From Corylus avellana (Eukaryota; Streptophyta; Magnoliopsida; Fagales; Betulaceae): a stretch of DNA of 64,000 nt. The number at the start of each line of letters is the position of its first letter. Within the stretch, counting starts at the first letter, position 1. The notes under the pieces were generated by a model. It did no database searches and was not told the DNA's origin. It saw only the letters and a list, made by a program, of their open reading frames with translations. This document shows, in pieces, positions 23,682-35,600 of the stretch. The DNA is taken from assembly GCF_901000735.1 (NCBI RefSeq), contig NC_081545.1, positions 21,724,100 through 21,788,099 of the forward strand, in the 5' to 3' direction. A program made the position numbers and the translations under genes.

Positions 23682-26600
23682 GTACGCCTATTTCTCTCAC
23701 ATATTCTCTTCTTCTTCTTCTTCGATTGTGTCATTTGTATTTTTAATTTTTAGATTTTTTTTTTTTTTGGTTTAAATTGAATTCTGAGTTAATACTCAAG
23801 TTATATGGAACGACGTCGTCAGCCGATTATATGCTCTCCTTGTGCTCTTGCAACTTTTAAGGCTAAGATCAAGTTGATTCTGGTAGTTGAGTCAATTTGA
23901 GTCGGATTGGTGATTGGGAAGTCTAGTAAAAGTAGCTGCTCTTTTATTTTATTTTTATTTTTTTGGAATTGAACTGCGAGTTATAGCATCTTTAATGTTA
24001 CTTAGTACTTGGAATTGATTTAGTGTTGGGAGTTTATGTTTTGATGGCCCAATTGGACATTTTCAGTCGTATGTGGTGTTGAAGATTGTTTCCGACAGTT
24101 TTGGGTTTAGTGTTTTTTTTTTTTAAAATAATTTTTCGCCATTGGTTTAAGAGTTGTGAGCCTGTTTTATGGGAATCTGCTTAGAATTTAAGGTAGTAGA
24201 GCTTTCTTGTAGTTTCTAAGAGAGTCCTGGGCGCTTTTTGTATAGTAGCGTAAAAGTCCGGAATGGGGATATATTGCATTCTGCTTGAACAAAATTTAGA
24301 GCTTATGAATGAAAATTTGAGTTTTGTGTATAGATAAAGCCACGATTATCCAACATATTTATGCTGTGTTCTATTACTTTTTGTTTAATCACAAACTGAC
24401 CTGTTTCCTTTAGTTTTCCTTCACTAAACTCTTATCTTAATAGCCTTCATCTCTTCTACCCTAACCATCATCTCTAATTGTGGAAACACCTAAATACATC
24501 AGCTACCATAAGACTCTGGCAGTATTTGTTCCAATTTCCTTCAAGATTTCAACTCTTCAACCCTTCACTTAGGGAGTTACTGACCCATCCATAAATCCTA
24601 ATAACCCTCCGCTACTGGTTAACTCTTCTAACGGTGTAACCTATGTACCTCTTACTTCGTAGACTATGGTCTTTTATGTACTTTTAAGTGGTTTATGTAT
24701 TTTAATTTCTTTTCAAGTGGTTTATGTGTTTTCGTGAACAAGTTAATTTTTTAGTGCTAGCATTTTATGTGCTTTTAAGCTCTTTGATCATTTTATGATG
24801 TTTCTGTTGATGCTAATGTTTGATAATGATGGGTTCATCATGTTTGGTTTAGTGGTGTCAGTTTTGTTAATAGAGCGAGAAACCATGACGTAATGCCTTA
24901 AAATGGTTCTTTGAGACATCTAGCTGGCAATCTTGAGAACTGTTGGTTGGATTCTTGCTGCAAAAGCCATGAGTGCCCTTGAAGAGCTTTACAAGATTGC
25001 AAGGGCTCAAACACTAATTGCTCTCAGTGGCACAGTTCCTGACTACTGATTGCTCTTTGGGGCACAAAAGGCCAACCACATTGGCTTTGTGGCCATGTAT
25101 GACCTTCTTTTTCGCCAAATTTGGGCCTAATAGCACTACGTTCATTGTGCTCGTAGAGATTTTCCTTGCAAGGATTCGATCAAGTTGCCATGGTATTTAT
25201 GCAGCTTCAGGAAAACCGATGCAATAGAGGGAGCTTTTGGGTTCTTGTATGCATCACAAAGCCAAGACAAAGGAAGTTGTGTTCACATTGCTTTTGTGTA
25301 CTAGGTCGGCATTGTCATGAGAAAAGTAGAGACGCTTCTTTTCTTTGCAAAGATGCTTCAAGTGCAAACATTGCCAACGATTCCACACTTGGTCCACCAC
25401 AAGGGGCTCCAAGGGTGGAGTGACCACCCCTGGAGTTTTGTTATGGGGGGTGAGTCGGCCACCTGCAGATTTCATTCCATTTTAATAATTTTCCTTCCAT
25501 TCCAGTGAGACCATATGTGTTGTCACCAAACTAAGGAATATGAATAACTATTTTGTTCCTTCTTCTTCCATTCCTAGTAATAGTTATTTACTTTCCTAAT
25601 GGAATAGCCATTTTGCATACCAAACGGGCCCTTAGTCTCATCTTGGTCCAACCTTCCTTTTCCTCCATTGTTACCCACCCTGAGGTTGATTGTTTGAGAA
25701 AGCTTTTAAGTGAGAACATTTACCCATGGATGACCATAAACCATGTGATAGCAACTGTGAAGGTTCTGTTAAGCCGGATGGGCCAGAAAATGCATGTAGG
25801 CAATTTCCATGACAACTTCACTTGTACCTAATCAGTTCCTCGTATCCAAGATCAAGAAAAATAGCTTTTGACACATCCTTGTTTGATTGAATTTCTATGC
25901 AGATTCTAGCAAAAGAAGACACTTTCATGGTGCTGATAGGCCTATCCTAGTATGGGTGATTCCCGATGACGCTTCCTAAGTATTCTATCCACTTCGGAGT
26001 CCTAACAATAGCAAGATATGATAGAATTTTATCCAAACTGCTATACTTGCAAAACTGTTCTTGGAGAGATGCATGCCTGATTGCCACTTCCTAATAATCT
26101 GGGTTTCTTGGCAATATGATAGGAACCGGCTTCTATAATGGCAAGACAATTTTTCTCCCTGTTCATCTTGAACGCATAAAAACCATTGTCTAGAAGCTGG
26201 ATATCTTCAAGCCTTTGCTTTTAAGCATTGACTACCCAATGTTTCACTAGATGGAATGTAAGAGCTCTATCAAGGAAGTGTCCCACTAGAGCATTTTTCC
26301 ATTGCTAGTCTTTATCAGTGATCTCTATCGGAATGCTAACTCCGTCTAACCTAAGCTCTACATTTTGTTTTTTTAAGCCTAACCAGTAGGGAGGCTTTTG
26401 TGTCAGTCGGTTGGAGAATACTAGACAAAGAGATTGGGTGATTTGAATTGGGTTGAAAGGTAGGGTTTATACCTTTTCATGTTGATGGGCTCCTTGCTAG
26501 GCCACTGATCTTAGTTGTACCAAACATTCTTGGCTCATAGAGAGGGTTGTCTCAGGTCCATGAAAAGGCCCAAGACTTGTGTAGCTATGGTCCACATGCC

Positions 26601-29600
26601 CATTTCTCAAAGGACGGGAAAGGGGGGTGGGGAGGTGGTAGATTGCATGTAGGGGTGATTTCCTCTCAAGCTTTCGAGTGGGCTCTATCTTCAGGTTTGG
26701 GGTTGTCTCTTGGCCCTAGGAAGGTCCACCAGGATTCATGGTTATAGGGCCACTCATGGTGCAAGACAGACCTGACTTCATGTTGGGAGGGGAATCTCCT
26801 CTAGTCGCCTTCAGTCAACTTGGCCGTAACACCCTGCTACAAGTGACATGATATTGTTCACTTTGGGCCTTAGCTCACATGATTTTGTTATTGGGTTTAC
26901 TTCAAAAGCCTCATACCAGTTAGAGAGAGCATGCTCTATATAAACATATTTCCTTTCTCACATGCAGGCAATGTGGAACGCCACAATTACCACCTTTTGG
27001 GACCTAACATCCTCGTTGGGGACCATCATAGGCTTGTGCACGTTCCCCCCATCTTAGGTTGGGCTTCGTCTCTGATACCATATGTAATACCCCGCTCCAC
27101 GTGATATGATATTGTCCACTTTGAGCCTCAGCTCGCACGGTTTTGTTATTGGGTATATCCCAAAAGACTTCATACCATTTAGAGAGAGCATGCTCTATAT
27201 AAGCACATCCCCTTTCTCACACCCAGGCTGTGTCAGATTTTCTAGCTAGGCTGTCATCTCTTTTAGAGAGTATGGTGCAGACTGTGGATTGTCTACTTTA
27301 GAATTTTGACCTGAGGAATTGGAGTGGACATTTCCCTCCCTTAGCCTCTGGAGCCATTCCCCCTTCAGTCTCCTCATTTTCACCTTTTGCTACTCCTACT
27401 TGTTCACTTTTGGATTCAGTACTAATGGAGCATGTGACATCATTCTGATAGAAACATGCAGCATTGGATGTCTCTCCATCTGTTCCTTCTCCATTTACAT
27501 TTTTTTTTTTCATTAGCTGGAGCATTTGAAGATTCCAGACTTTGTCCTCCATTCTCACTCTCTTGAATGGTTGGAACATCTGAATATTCCAAACTTGGAA
27601 TGTGGCAGGCATCCTCTCCATTCTCTACTTCCTGGTTTCTATTATCAAGAGGAACGGTTTTTTGTAGAGGACTGGCTGAGTTGCGTATCAAATCTGGACA
27701 GTCCTCATCGTAGTTCACTGAAACATCCGATTTTAGCCTCTGTGCCCTTCTTCTTAGTTGACTCATTTTAGTGGCAGAAACTCCTAACCAGTGCAATATT
27801 CTGCTTTCCTTGGCAAAATGGATGCCTTTTCTTTACTGGATGACATGTCTTGCGATGCTCATCTCTTCTGTACAACTTTTGGATCCTAGAACGAAGTTAC
27901 TCCTTGTTTTGTTCTCCTCCTGTAGTAAGTTAAGGACTCTGGCCTCAAGATTATTCATTGGGTTAGCATCATCCTTTCAAGTTTTCAGCCATTGGTGGGT
28001 GACCGGGTTAGCGCAAGTTTGCCTTTGGTGGGCACCTGAAACAGCTTGTTCATCTGTTGGATCCAGCCTAATAACGATAATTTAGATTAATGTCATTGTC
28101 CTGGGATTGGTGCGTTGCCTAATCATGTACATTTAGCTTATATCTGCAAGTCCATAATATATCAGCTTAATTCAAATCGGCTACATGTTTACGGTTATAA
28201 GCTTTTTTCTTTTTTTCTTTTTTTTTTTTTTAAAAAAATTTTATTTTATTTTTTTAAATTAACTGTAAACAAAAAAAAAAAAAAAAAGAACCAAGAGAAA
28301 TTTTGTTACTTATCAAAAAATTTCTCTTGGTCTTTTTTTTTTTTTAAATAAAAAATAAAAAATTGTTGACAGTTAGCAAAGAAAAAAAAAAAAGCTTATA
28401 TTTGCAATTCTGTATTTGGTTGTCATTTTTTCTCCTCTGGTCAGCCTTTTGACTTGTTTGTTGTGCATATGCTCTCCAACTATTTTCTAATCATTGATCT
28501 TTCCTTATCATTTTTTTTAGTTGTTACCTTTGGATAGTGCATGTCATCTCTCTCCCTAGTATTAATGCTAGTACTTTTCTTGCATGGACTCCTCACAGCT
28601 ACCCAGATGCTTCAGAAGAAGATGTCAAAAGATATGAAAGATCTTATAAAAAGCTTCCACCCACCCATAAGGTAGTTCCTCTTTTCTTCTTGGTTAGCAA
28701 TTTCTTGATGCAAGTGAAACCCTAGAGGTTGCAGTTATAACTATCACACTGAATTCAGAAGAAATCAAATTCTTAGGTGGCTATGTTTTCTCTGTCCATG
28801 CTTGTTACTGCTCTATGCTTAATCTTTGATCAAACTAGCATTATTTACTCCATGTATTCATTATAAGTAGTTTTTTTTTTTCTCTTATATAATTCCATAA
28901 GCAACGCTAGAGAAGTTTAGAGTGCACATTTATACATTATGACGGGCTTCCTTTTTGTTTCTTCTATTTTTTTTTTTCTTTATATACTGGTCGTCTCTTT
29001 TCCTTGTAGGACAACTTGTCCTTCCTTATGTATTCTTTTGTTTTCTTAATATCTTCTCGTTATGGTCATCAAGGGAAAGAAATTATAATAAAGATGAAGG
29101 GCCGATGTATGTGGAGTACTGCTTGAGATAGTACTGCCTTTCCCCTTGCAGACTAAGGCCCTGTTTGGTTTGCGGAATAGGTATTCCATTAGGAAAATGA
29201 ATAGGTATTATTGGGAATAGAAGATGTTGAAATGAAATAATTATTCAAATTCTTTAGTTTGGTAGTAACACATATTTCATAATTGGAATTGAACTAAAAT
29301 TATTAAAAAGCTCATTTAATTTCTAATTTTTCCAAAACTCAAATTAAAAAAAAAAAAGGTTGAATGTGTGGTGGCTGACCACCACAATGGGTGGCCAGCC
29401 ACCCACAACATGCACTAGGGGTGGTGCGGCCACCCCAGAGGACCTCATCATGGCCCTATAGGGGTGGTGTGGCCACCCCCAAGGGCAGTTACCACCCCGA
29501 TGTGAATCGAGGTGGCTAGGCCACCTCGAAATCTCACCGGTGGTGGTCTTGGCCACCCCTGGTGGCCCTGGGGTGGCTGGCCACCCATTGGGATGGTCGG

Positions 29601-32600
29601 CCACCCACTTGATTTTTTGGAAAAATCTTGTTGTTTCCCTCAGGAATAGCTATTCCTGTGAGTAAGGGATTAGTGATTCTCACCGGAATAACTATTCGTA
29701 GGAATATATTTTTACCAAACAAAAGAATGACTGTTTCATAGGAATAATCATTCTATTCCAGGGGTCTATTCCGTAAACCAAACGGGCCCTAAGGGGTTCA
29801 CAGGCATGGATGGATTTGAAGCAAGTTGCAGGTGGTCTTTAGCGTTTTTGCCTACACAATACATTGCCACGCATGACCAAAGTCAATTGTGATCGAGGAA
29901 ATATTTGCAACATATTTGGTTTCTTTTTGTTTCCCACTATTGTACTATATAACATTGATATTGGTTGAAGATGTATCCTGTGAGTGTGCCGGTGAGCCGT
30001 ATGGAGATGGGAGATGCTGGTGGGGGTTCGCCGGAGTGCTTTGTGGAGATAGGCGGTGCAGGTGAGGACATGGGCTCTGCCCCAGATCAGTCTCCGGTGG
30101 TTTTTGCACCTCGTCGGTGTTCTGGGATGTTGACAGGGGTATGTAGGGGGGAGACTACGAATTTGTTGCAATCAGTTTATAGTGGACAGAAAGAAATTGG
30201 AATTGGGACTGGGTCAAATAGGGAGGAGGATAGTATCTCAGCAACTATCGGTTTGGAGGAACTCGAATCAGTAAAGTGTTCTCCTAAATGGGTAGTAGAA
30301 AGCTGTCTCAATTTTTGTCCAAAAATAGGTGTTTCAGATGAGGGGAAGAAGGAGGAGTTGGCAGCTCTGTTCAAGTCTATTGAAGATGCCAGGAAGCAGT
30401 TTGACTCTGACTCGGGGGATTTTTCAGGGAGTGCACTTCTTGTTGACAGAAACCAAACGATCTCCATGCAAGGTAGGGGTCGTGGGAAGGGTCAAATTGG
30501 TGGATCATGAAGCTTAACATCGTAGCATGGAACGTGAGAGGGTTGAATGCCCTAAAAAAAAGGTTGCGTATTAGGGGTCTTTTGAAGGAATGGAAAGCAG
30601 ATATAGTTTGTTTGATTGAGACCAAGATGGAGACTATCTCCCGGGAAGTGGTTCACAATCTTTGGGGTGGTCAACATGTGGGGTGGAAGTATAAAGGGTC
30701 TAATGGTTTGTCGGGGGGGATGTTAATGATGTGGGATAGGAGGGTGGTGGAGTGTAAGGAGTGTGTGGGGCAGTACACCTTGGCATCCTCTTTTCAAAAT
30801 GTGGAGGACAACTGGGTGTGGGCGTTTGGAGGGGTTTATGGTTCGAATGAGGATGTGGAGAGGAGGGTCCTTTGGGAAGAGTTGGCTGGTTTGTTGAATA
30901 TGTGGGAGGTTCCTTGGTGTTTTGGTGGGGATTTTAATATTGTTCGATTCCCTAGTGAGCGCTCTAGTGCTTCTTATTACTTTGCAGGCATGATGGACTT
31001 CTCGGACTTCATCTCGGAGAACAATTTGGTGGACTTTCCGATGATGGGGGGACAATTTACTTGGTCCAATAATCAAGAAAATGAGACCTGGTCCAGAATA
31101 GATCGGTTCTTGCTCTCCTCGGATTGGGAAGATCATTTCGCTGCAATGTCACAAAAAAGACTTCAACGCATGTTCTCCGATCATTTCCCTATTGCTTTGG
31201 ATTGTGGGGCTCATTGCGGAGGTAAAAAGTATTTCAAATTTGAGAACATGTGGCTCAAAGCCGAAGGTTTTCTCGACAAGGTTAGCTCTTGGTGGGGATC
31301 TTATTCTTTCGAGGGTCTACCGAGCTATGTGTTAGCTAATAAATTGAAATCCCTCAAAATGGATTTGAAAAAATGGAATGAGGAGGAGTTTGGCGATATT
31401 GGGAGGAAAAAGGAGTTGATGGGAGGCATTCAAGAGCTGGATGAATTGGCAGAGTCGAGAGGGTTAGATCAAGAGGAGAAGACTAGAAAGGCAGATATGT
31501 TGAAAGTTTTGGAGAACACTTTGTTGTGTGAAGAGATTCATTGGCGCCAGAAATCAAGAACTTTATGGCTCAAGGAGGGGGACCGAAATACTCGCTTCTT
31601 TCACAAGATGGCGAATTCTCATCGCAGGTACAATCGTGTGGAAGTGCTTCGTATTAATGGCGTTTTATCCGATGATCCAGTTGTGGTTAAAGATCACATG
31701 GTGCAGTATTATCAAAATTTATACTCGGAGCAAAGTTCATGGCGGCCTAGAATGGACAACCAGCCTTTCTTGTCTATTGATGAGGAGGATTGTAGGTGGT
31801 TGGAAAGAGAGTTTGAGGAAAAGGAGGTTTGGGAGGTGATAAAAGGTATGGATGGTGATAAGGCACCGGGTGCAGATGGTTTCTCCATTGTTGGGGTGTT
31901 GTTAAACAAGATGTTATGGCGGTTTTTGATGAGTTCCATCGCAGACGGCAGTTGGTGAACAGCTTGAATGCTACTTTCATTTCTTTGATTCCCAAAAAGG
32001 CGGATGCGGTGGAGATGAAGGATTTTCGGCCCATAAGCTTGGTGGGAGGGGTGTACAAAATTGTTTCTAAGGTTCTTGCCTTTAGGTTGAGAACTGTTTT
32101 GGGCAAGGTTATTTCCTACTCTCAAAATGCTTTCATAGGGGGACAACAAATCCTAGATTTGGTTCTTATTGCAAACGAATGTGTGGATAGTCGCATGAAG
32201 CAAGGGGTGCCAGGTGTTATTTGTAAGTTGGACCTGGAAAAGGCGTACGATTATGTAAATTGGGACTTTGTTTTGTACTTGCTGCATAGGTGTGGTTTTG
32301 GGGAAAGGTGGAAGGCTTGGATAGAATGGTGTATTACGTCGGTAAGATTTTCCATTCTAGTGAATGGCTCTCCGGAAGGGTTCTTTAGCAGTTCGAGGGG
32401 AATTCGGCAAGGGGATCCCCTTTCTTCGTTACTTTTTGTGCTTGTTATGGAGGCGTTGAGTAAGATGGTGAATGCTACGGTTGACCAAGGACTTTTGACA
32501 GGCTTCTCGGTGGGTGATAGGGTTGTCTCGGATTTGGAGGTCTCTCACTCCTTATTTGTTGATGATACCTTGATTTTTTGTGAAGCTTCTTTCGAGCAAA

Positions 32601-35600
32601 TCCGGTATGTGCGCCTCATTCTTTTATGTTTTGAAGCTGTGTCGGGTTTGAGAGTTAATCTTGGAAAGTCTAAAATTGTGGCTATTGGAGAGGTGGAGAA
32701 CATTGGGGTATTAGCTAATATCCTTGGGTGTAGTGTTGCCGATTTGCCCATGAAGTATTTGGGTCTCCCTCTTGGGGCGCCATATAAGGACATGATTATG
32801 TGGAATGATGTGATTGAGAAGATGGAGCGTCAAATGGCAGATTGGAAGAGGATGTACCTCTCTAAAGGAGGCCGTTTAACTCTTATCAAGAGTACGTTGT
32901 CTAATCTTCCGACTTACTTTTTGTCTTTGTTTCCGATTCCCATGAGTGTAGCTAAAAGGCTTGAAAAGGTCCAAAGAGATTTCTTGTGGGGAGGAATGGG
33001 AGATGAGGCTAAGTTGCATCTTGTAAAGTGGGATCAAGTTTGCTGTCCCTTACATTACGGTGGTCTTGGTATTCGAAAGTTGCATCAGTTTAATCAAGCT
33101 CTCTTGGGGAAATGGCTTTGGAGATATGCGAACGAGAGTGAGGCTTTTTGGTGCAAGGTTATCAAAGCCAAGTACGAAGAACAGGAAGGCGAGTGGTGCA
33201 CGAAGGAGGTTTCGGGTCCTCATGGTGTGGGTGTATGGAAGCATATTCGTTAAGGTTGGAGTTCCTTTGCCAAGGGTTGTCGGTTTGAGGTGGGGGTGGG
33301 TTTGAAAGTTCGTTTCTGGCATGATACTTGGTGTGGGGAAACTCCGTTGAAGCAAGTCTTCCCTTCTCTGTTCAGCATTGCTAGACACAAAGAAGCTTGG
33401 GTGAAGGACAATTTAACTTGGAGGAGTGGGGTTATAGAGTGGAATGTCACTTTTGTGCGACATGTTCAGGATTGGGAGATGGATTTGGTTGCTCCTTTTT
33501 TTGAGCGGTTGTACTCGTGCAAGATCTCTGTAGGTATGGTGGATCGTATTTGCTGGGCCTCGTCTAGGAAAGGTAAGTTCGAGGTTAAGTCGCTCTTCAA
33601 GGCCTTGTCTAATTTTGGCCATGAGATGTTACCTTGGAAGAGTATTTGGTGCACTAAGGTGCCTTTGAGAGTGGCTTTTTTTGGGTGGACCGCGGCCCTA
33701 GGCAAAATTTTGACTCCTGATAATCTGCGGAAGAGGAACCTTGTGGTGGTGGAGTGGTGTTGTATGTGCAAAAAGTCAGGAGAGTCAGTAGATCATCTTC
33801 TTCTCCATTGCGAAACCGCAAGAGCTCTTTGGCACACTATTTTCAGTCGGTTTGGGTTGCATTGGGTTATGCCTTGCAGAGTAAGGGACTTGTTCTATTG
33901 CTGGTGGTTGGGAGGTCGTGCTCGAAGTGCGGTAGTTTGGAAGATGATCCCTCTATGTCTTATGTGGTGTATATGGATTGAAAGAAATGCTAGATGTTTT
34001 GAGAACTCTACTAGGACTATAGAGAAACTGACTCATCTTTTCTTCTTTATTCTTTACTCTTGGACAGCCGCTTGACTAGCTCCTTTAGTAATTAATTTTT
34101 CTGATTTCCTCTTTCATTTCTCTCCGTCTTAGGCGCTCTCTTTTATACTTCCCGTGTATATGAGTTGCGCCCCTCTGCGCTTTTGATATAAATTTTTACT
34201 TATAAAGAAAAAAGGAACCTTTTTAGATCCTTTGGATGATATGTGATTATATTTCAGTTAGTACTAACGTTTATGTCACCATGTACGGAAACTCTCTTTT
34301 ATTATTACAACTCCTGTGAAAATGTATTTCAAAAATGTTAAATTGTCGCCACCAAAGATTTCTTGAAATCTGGTCACTTGCTCAAAGAGACCAATGCCAT
34401 TGTCATAGCTCTAATTCCTAAGGTTCCAAACCCTTCTTACCTCAAAGACTTTAGATCGATCTTTTGTTGCAAAACAATATACAAAGGCATTGCCAAAATC
34501 CTAGCCAACAAGATCAAACCATTCCTTCCTCAACTTGTGGGGATGCAGCAAATAGCTTTTGTGGAGGGTCGAAAAATTGCTAATAACATTTTACTAGCTC
34601 AGGAGCTTCCTTGGAACTACCATCAGAACCAAGGTAAGCCTTGGTGTGCATTAAGAGTCGATTTAAGATGGCTTGTGATACTATTTGATGGGATTTTCTC
34701 TTAGACGTTCCGAAGTTGGGATTTTTGCGAAACTAGTTGGCTGGATTAAGGAATGTGTCACCCCTACCTGATTCTCTGTTAGCATTAATGGGGAGTTATG
34801 TAGCTTCTTTCCGGGATGTAGGGGTCTTTGCCAAGGAGATCCAATGTCCCCATAGCTTTGTGTTGGTAATGGAAGCTTTCTCAGGTCTCTAAACAACATG
34901 GTAGATGAGGGGAGTTTTAAGTTTCATTGGAAGTGTGAGAAGGAACAAATTTTCCATTTGTGCTTTGTAGAATGACCTGCTAATCTTCTGTAGAGGGGAG
35001 CCAACTTCAGTAGGCAGAGTGGCAGATTGTCTTAAACATTTCAAAGAAATGTGTGGTCTTTCACCAGATCCGGATAGAAGTAACATCTTTACAAGTGGTG
35101 TGTCTCCAAGCATATGTGAATAGCTTCTTAATATCTTGGGTATAATGTGGGCACTTTACCAGTGAGGTACTTGGGGGTTTCTTTCATTTCCTGGAAACTT
35201 GAGGCTATGGATTGTAAGATCATTGTATATAGCGCATTGTGGCTAGGGCCAAGAATTGGACCAACAGGGTGGTCTCCTACATGGGCAGAGTTCAACTGCT
35301 GAACTTGATTCTCTTTGCAATCAAAGTTTACTGGGCACTGCTCTTTATCCTCGCCAAGGCTGTGATCAAGCAGGTGAAAGGTGTCCTTAGGAGTTTTCTT
35401 TGGCCAAGTAGTGATTTGAATTTAAAGGGAACCAAGATTCCGTGGAACCAGGTATGTTTGCCTAAGGAAGAGGGTGGTTAGGGTATAAAAAACATGGAGC
35501 ATTGGAACAAGGAGTCATGGTGAAGCACTAGTGGCACGTGTTCAGATGGCACATCAGTATGGGCCAGCTTGAAGTGCCCAAGAGAGTACTCTTGGGGATG

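Larger units (their letters stand above)
29960..34215 (+). mobile_element. LINE A1 (L1-like), 5'-truncated
   Basis: It runs from the C-terminal part of ORF1 through full ORF2 to a 3' tail with the shared form GTTGCGCCCCTCTGCGC, ending in ACTTATAAAGAAAAAAGG. It is a close relative of A2 (42189-46884). It lies in intron 2 in the same orientation as the host gene. No clear TSD was found. Confidence 0.92.
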
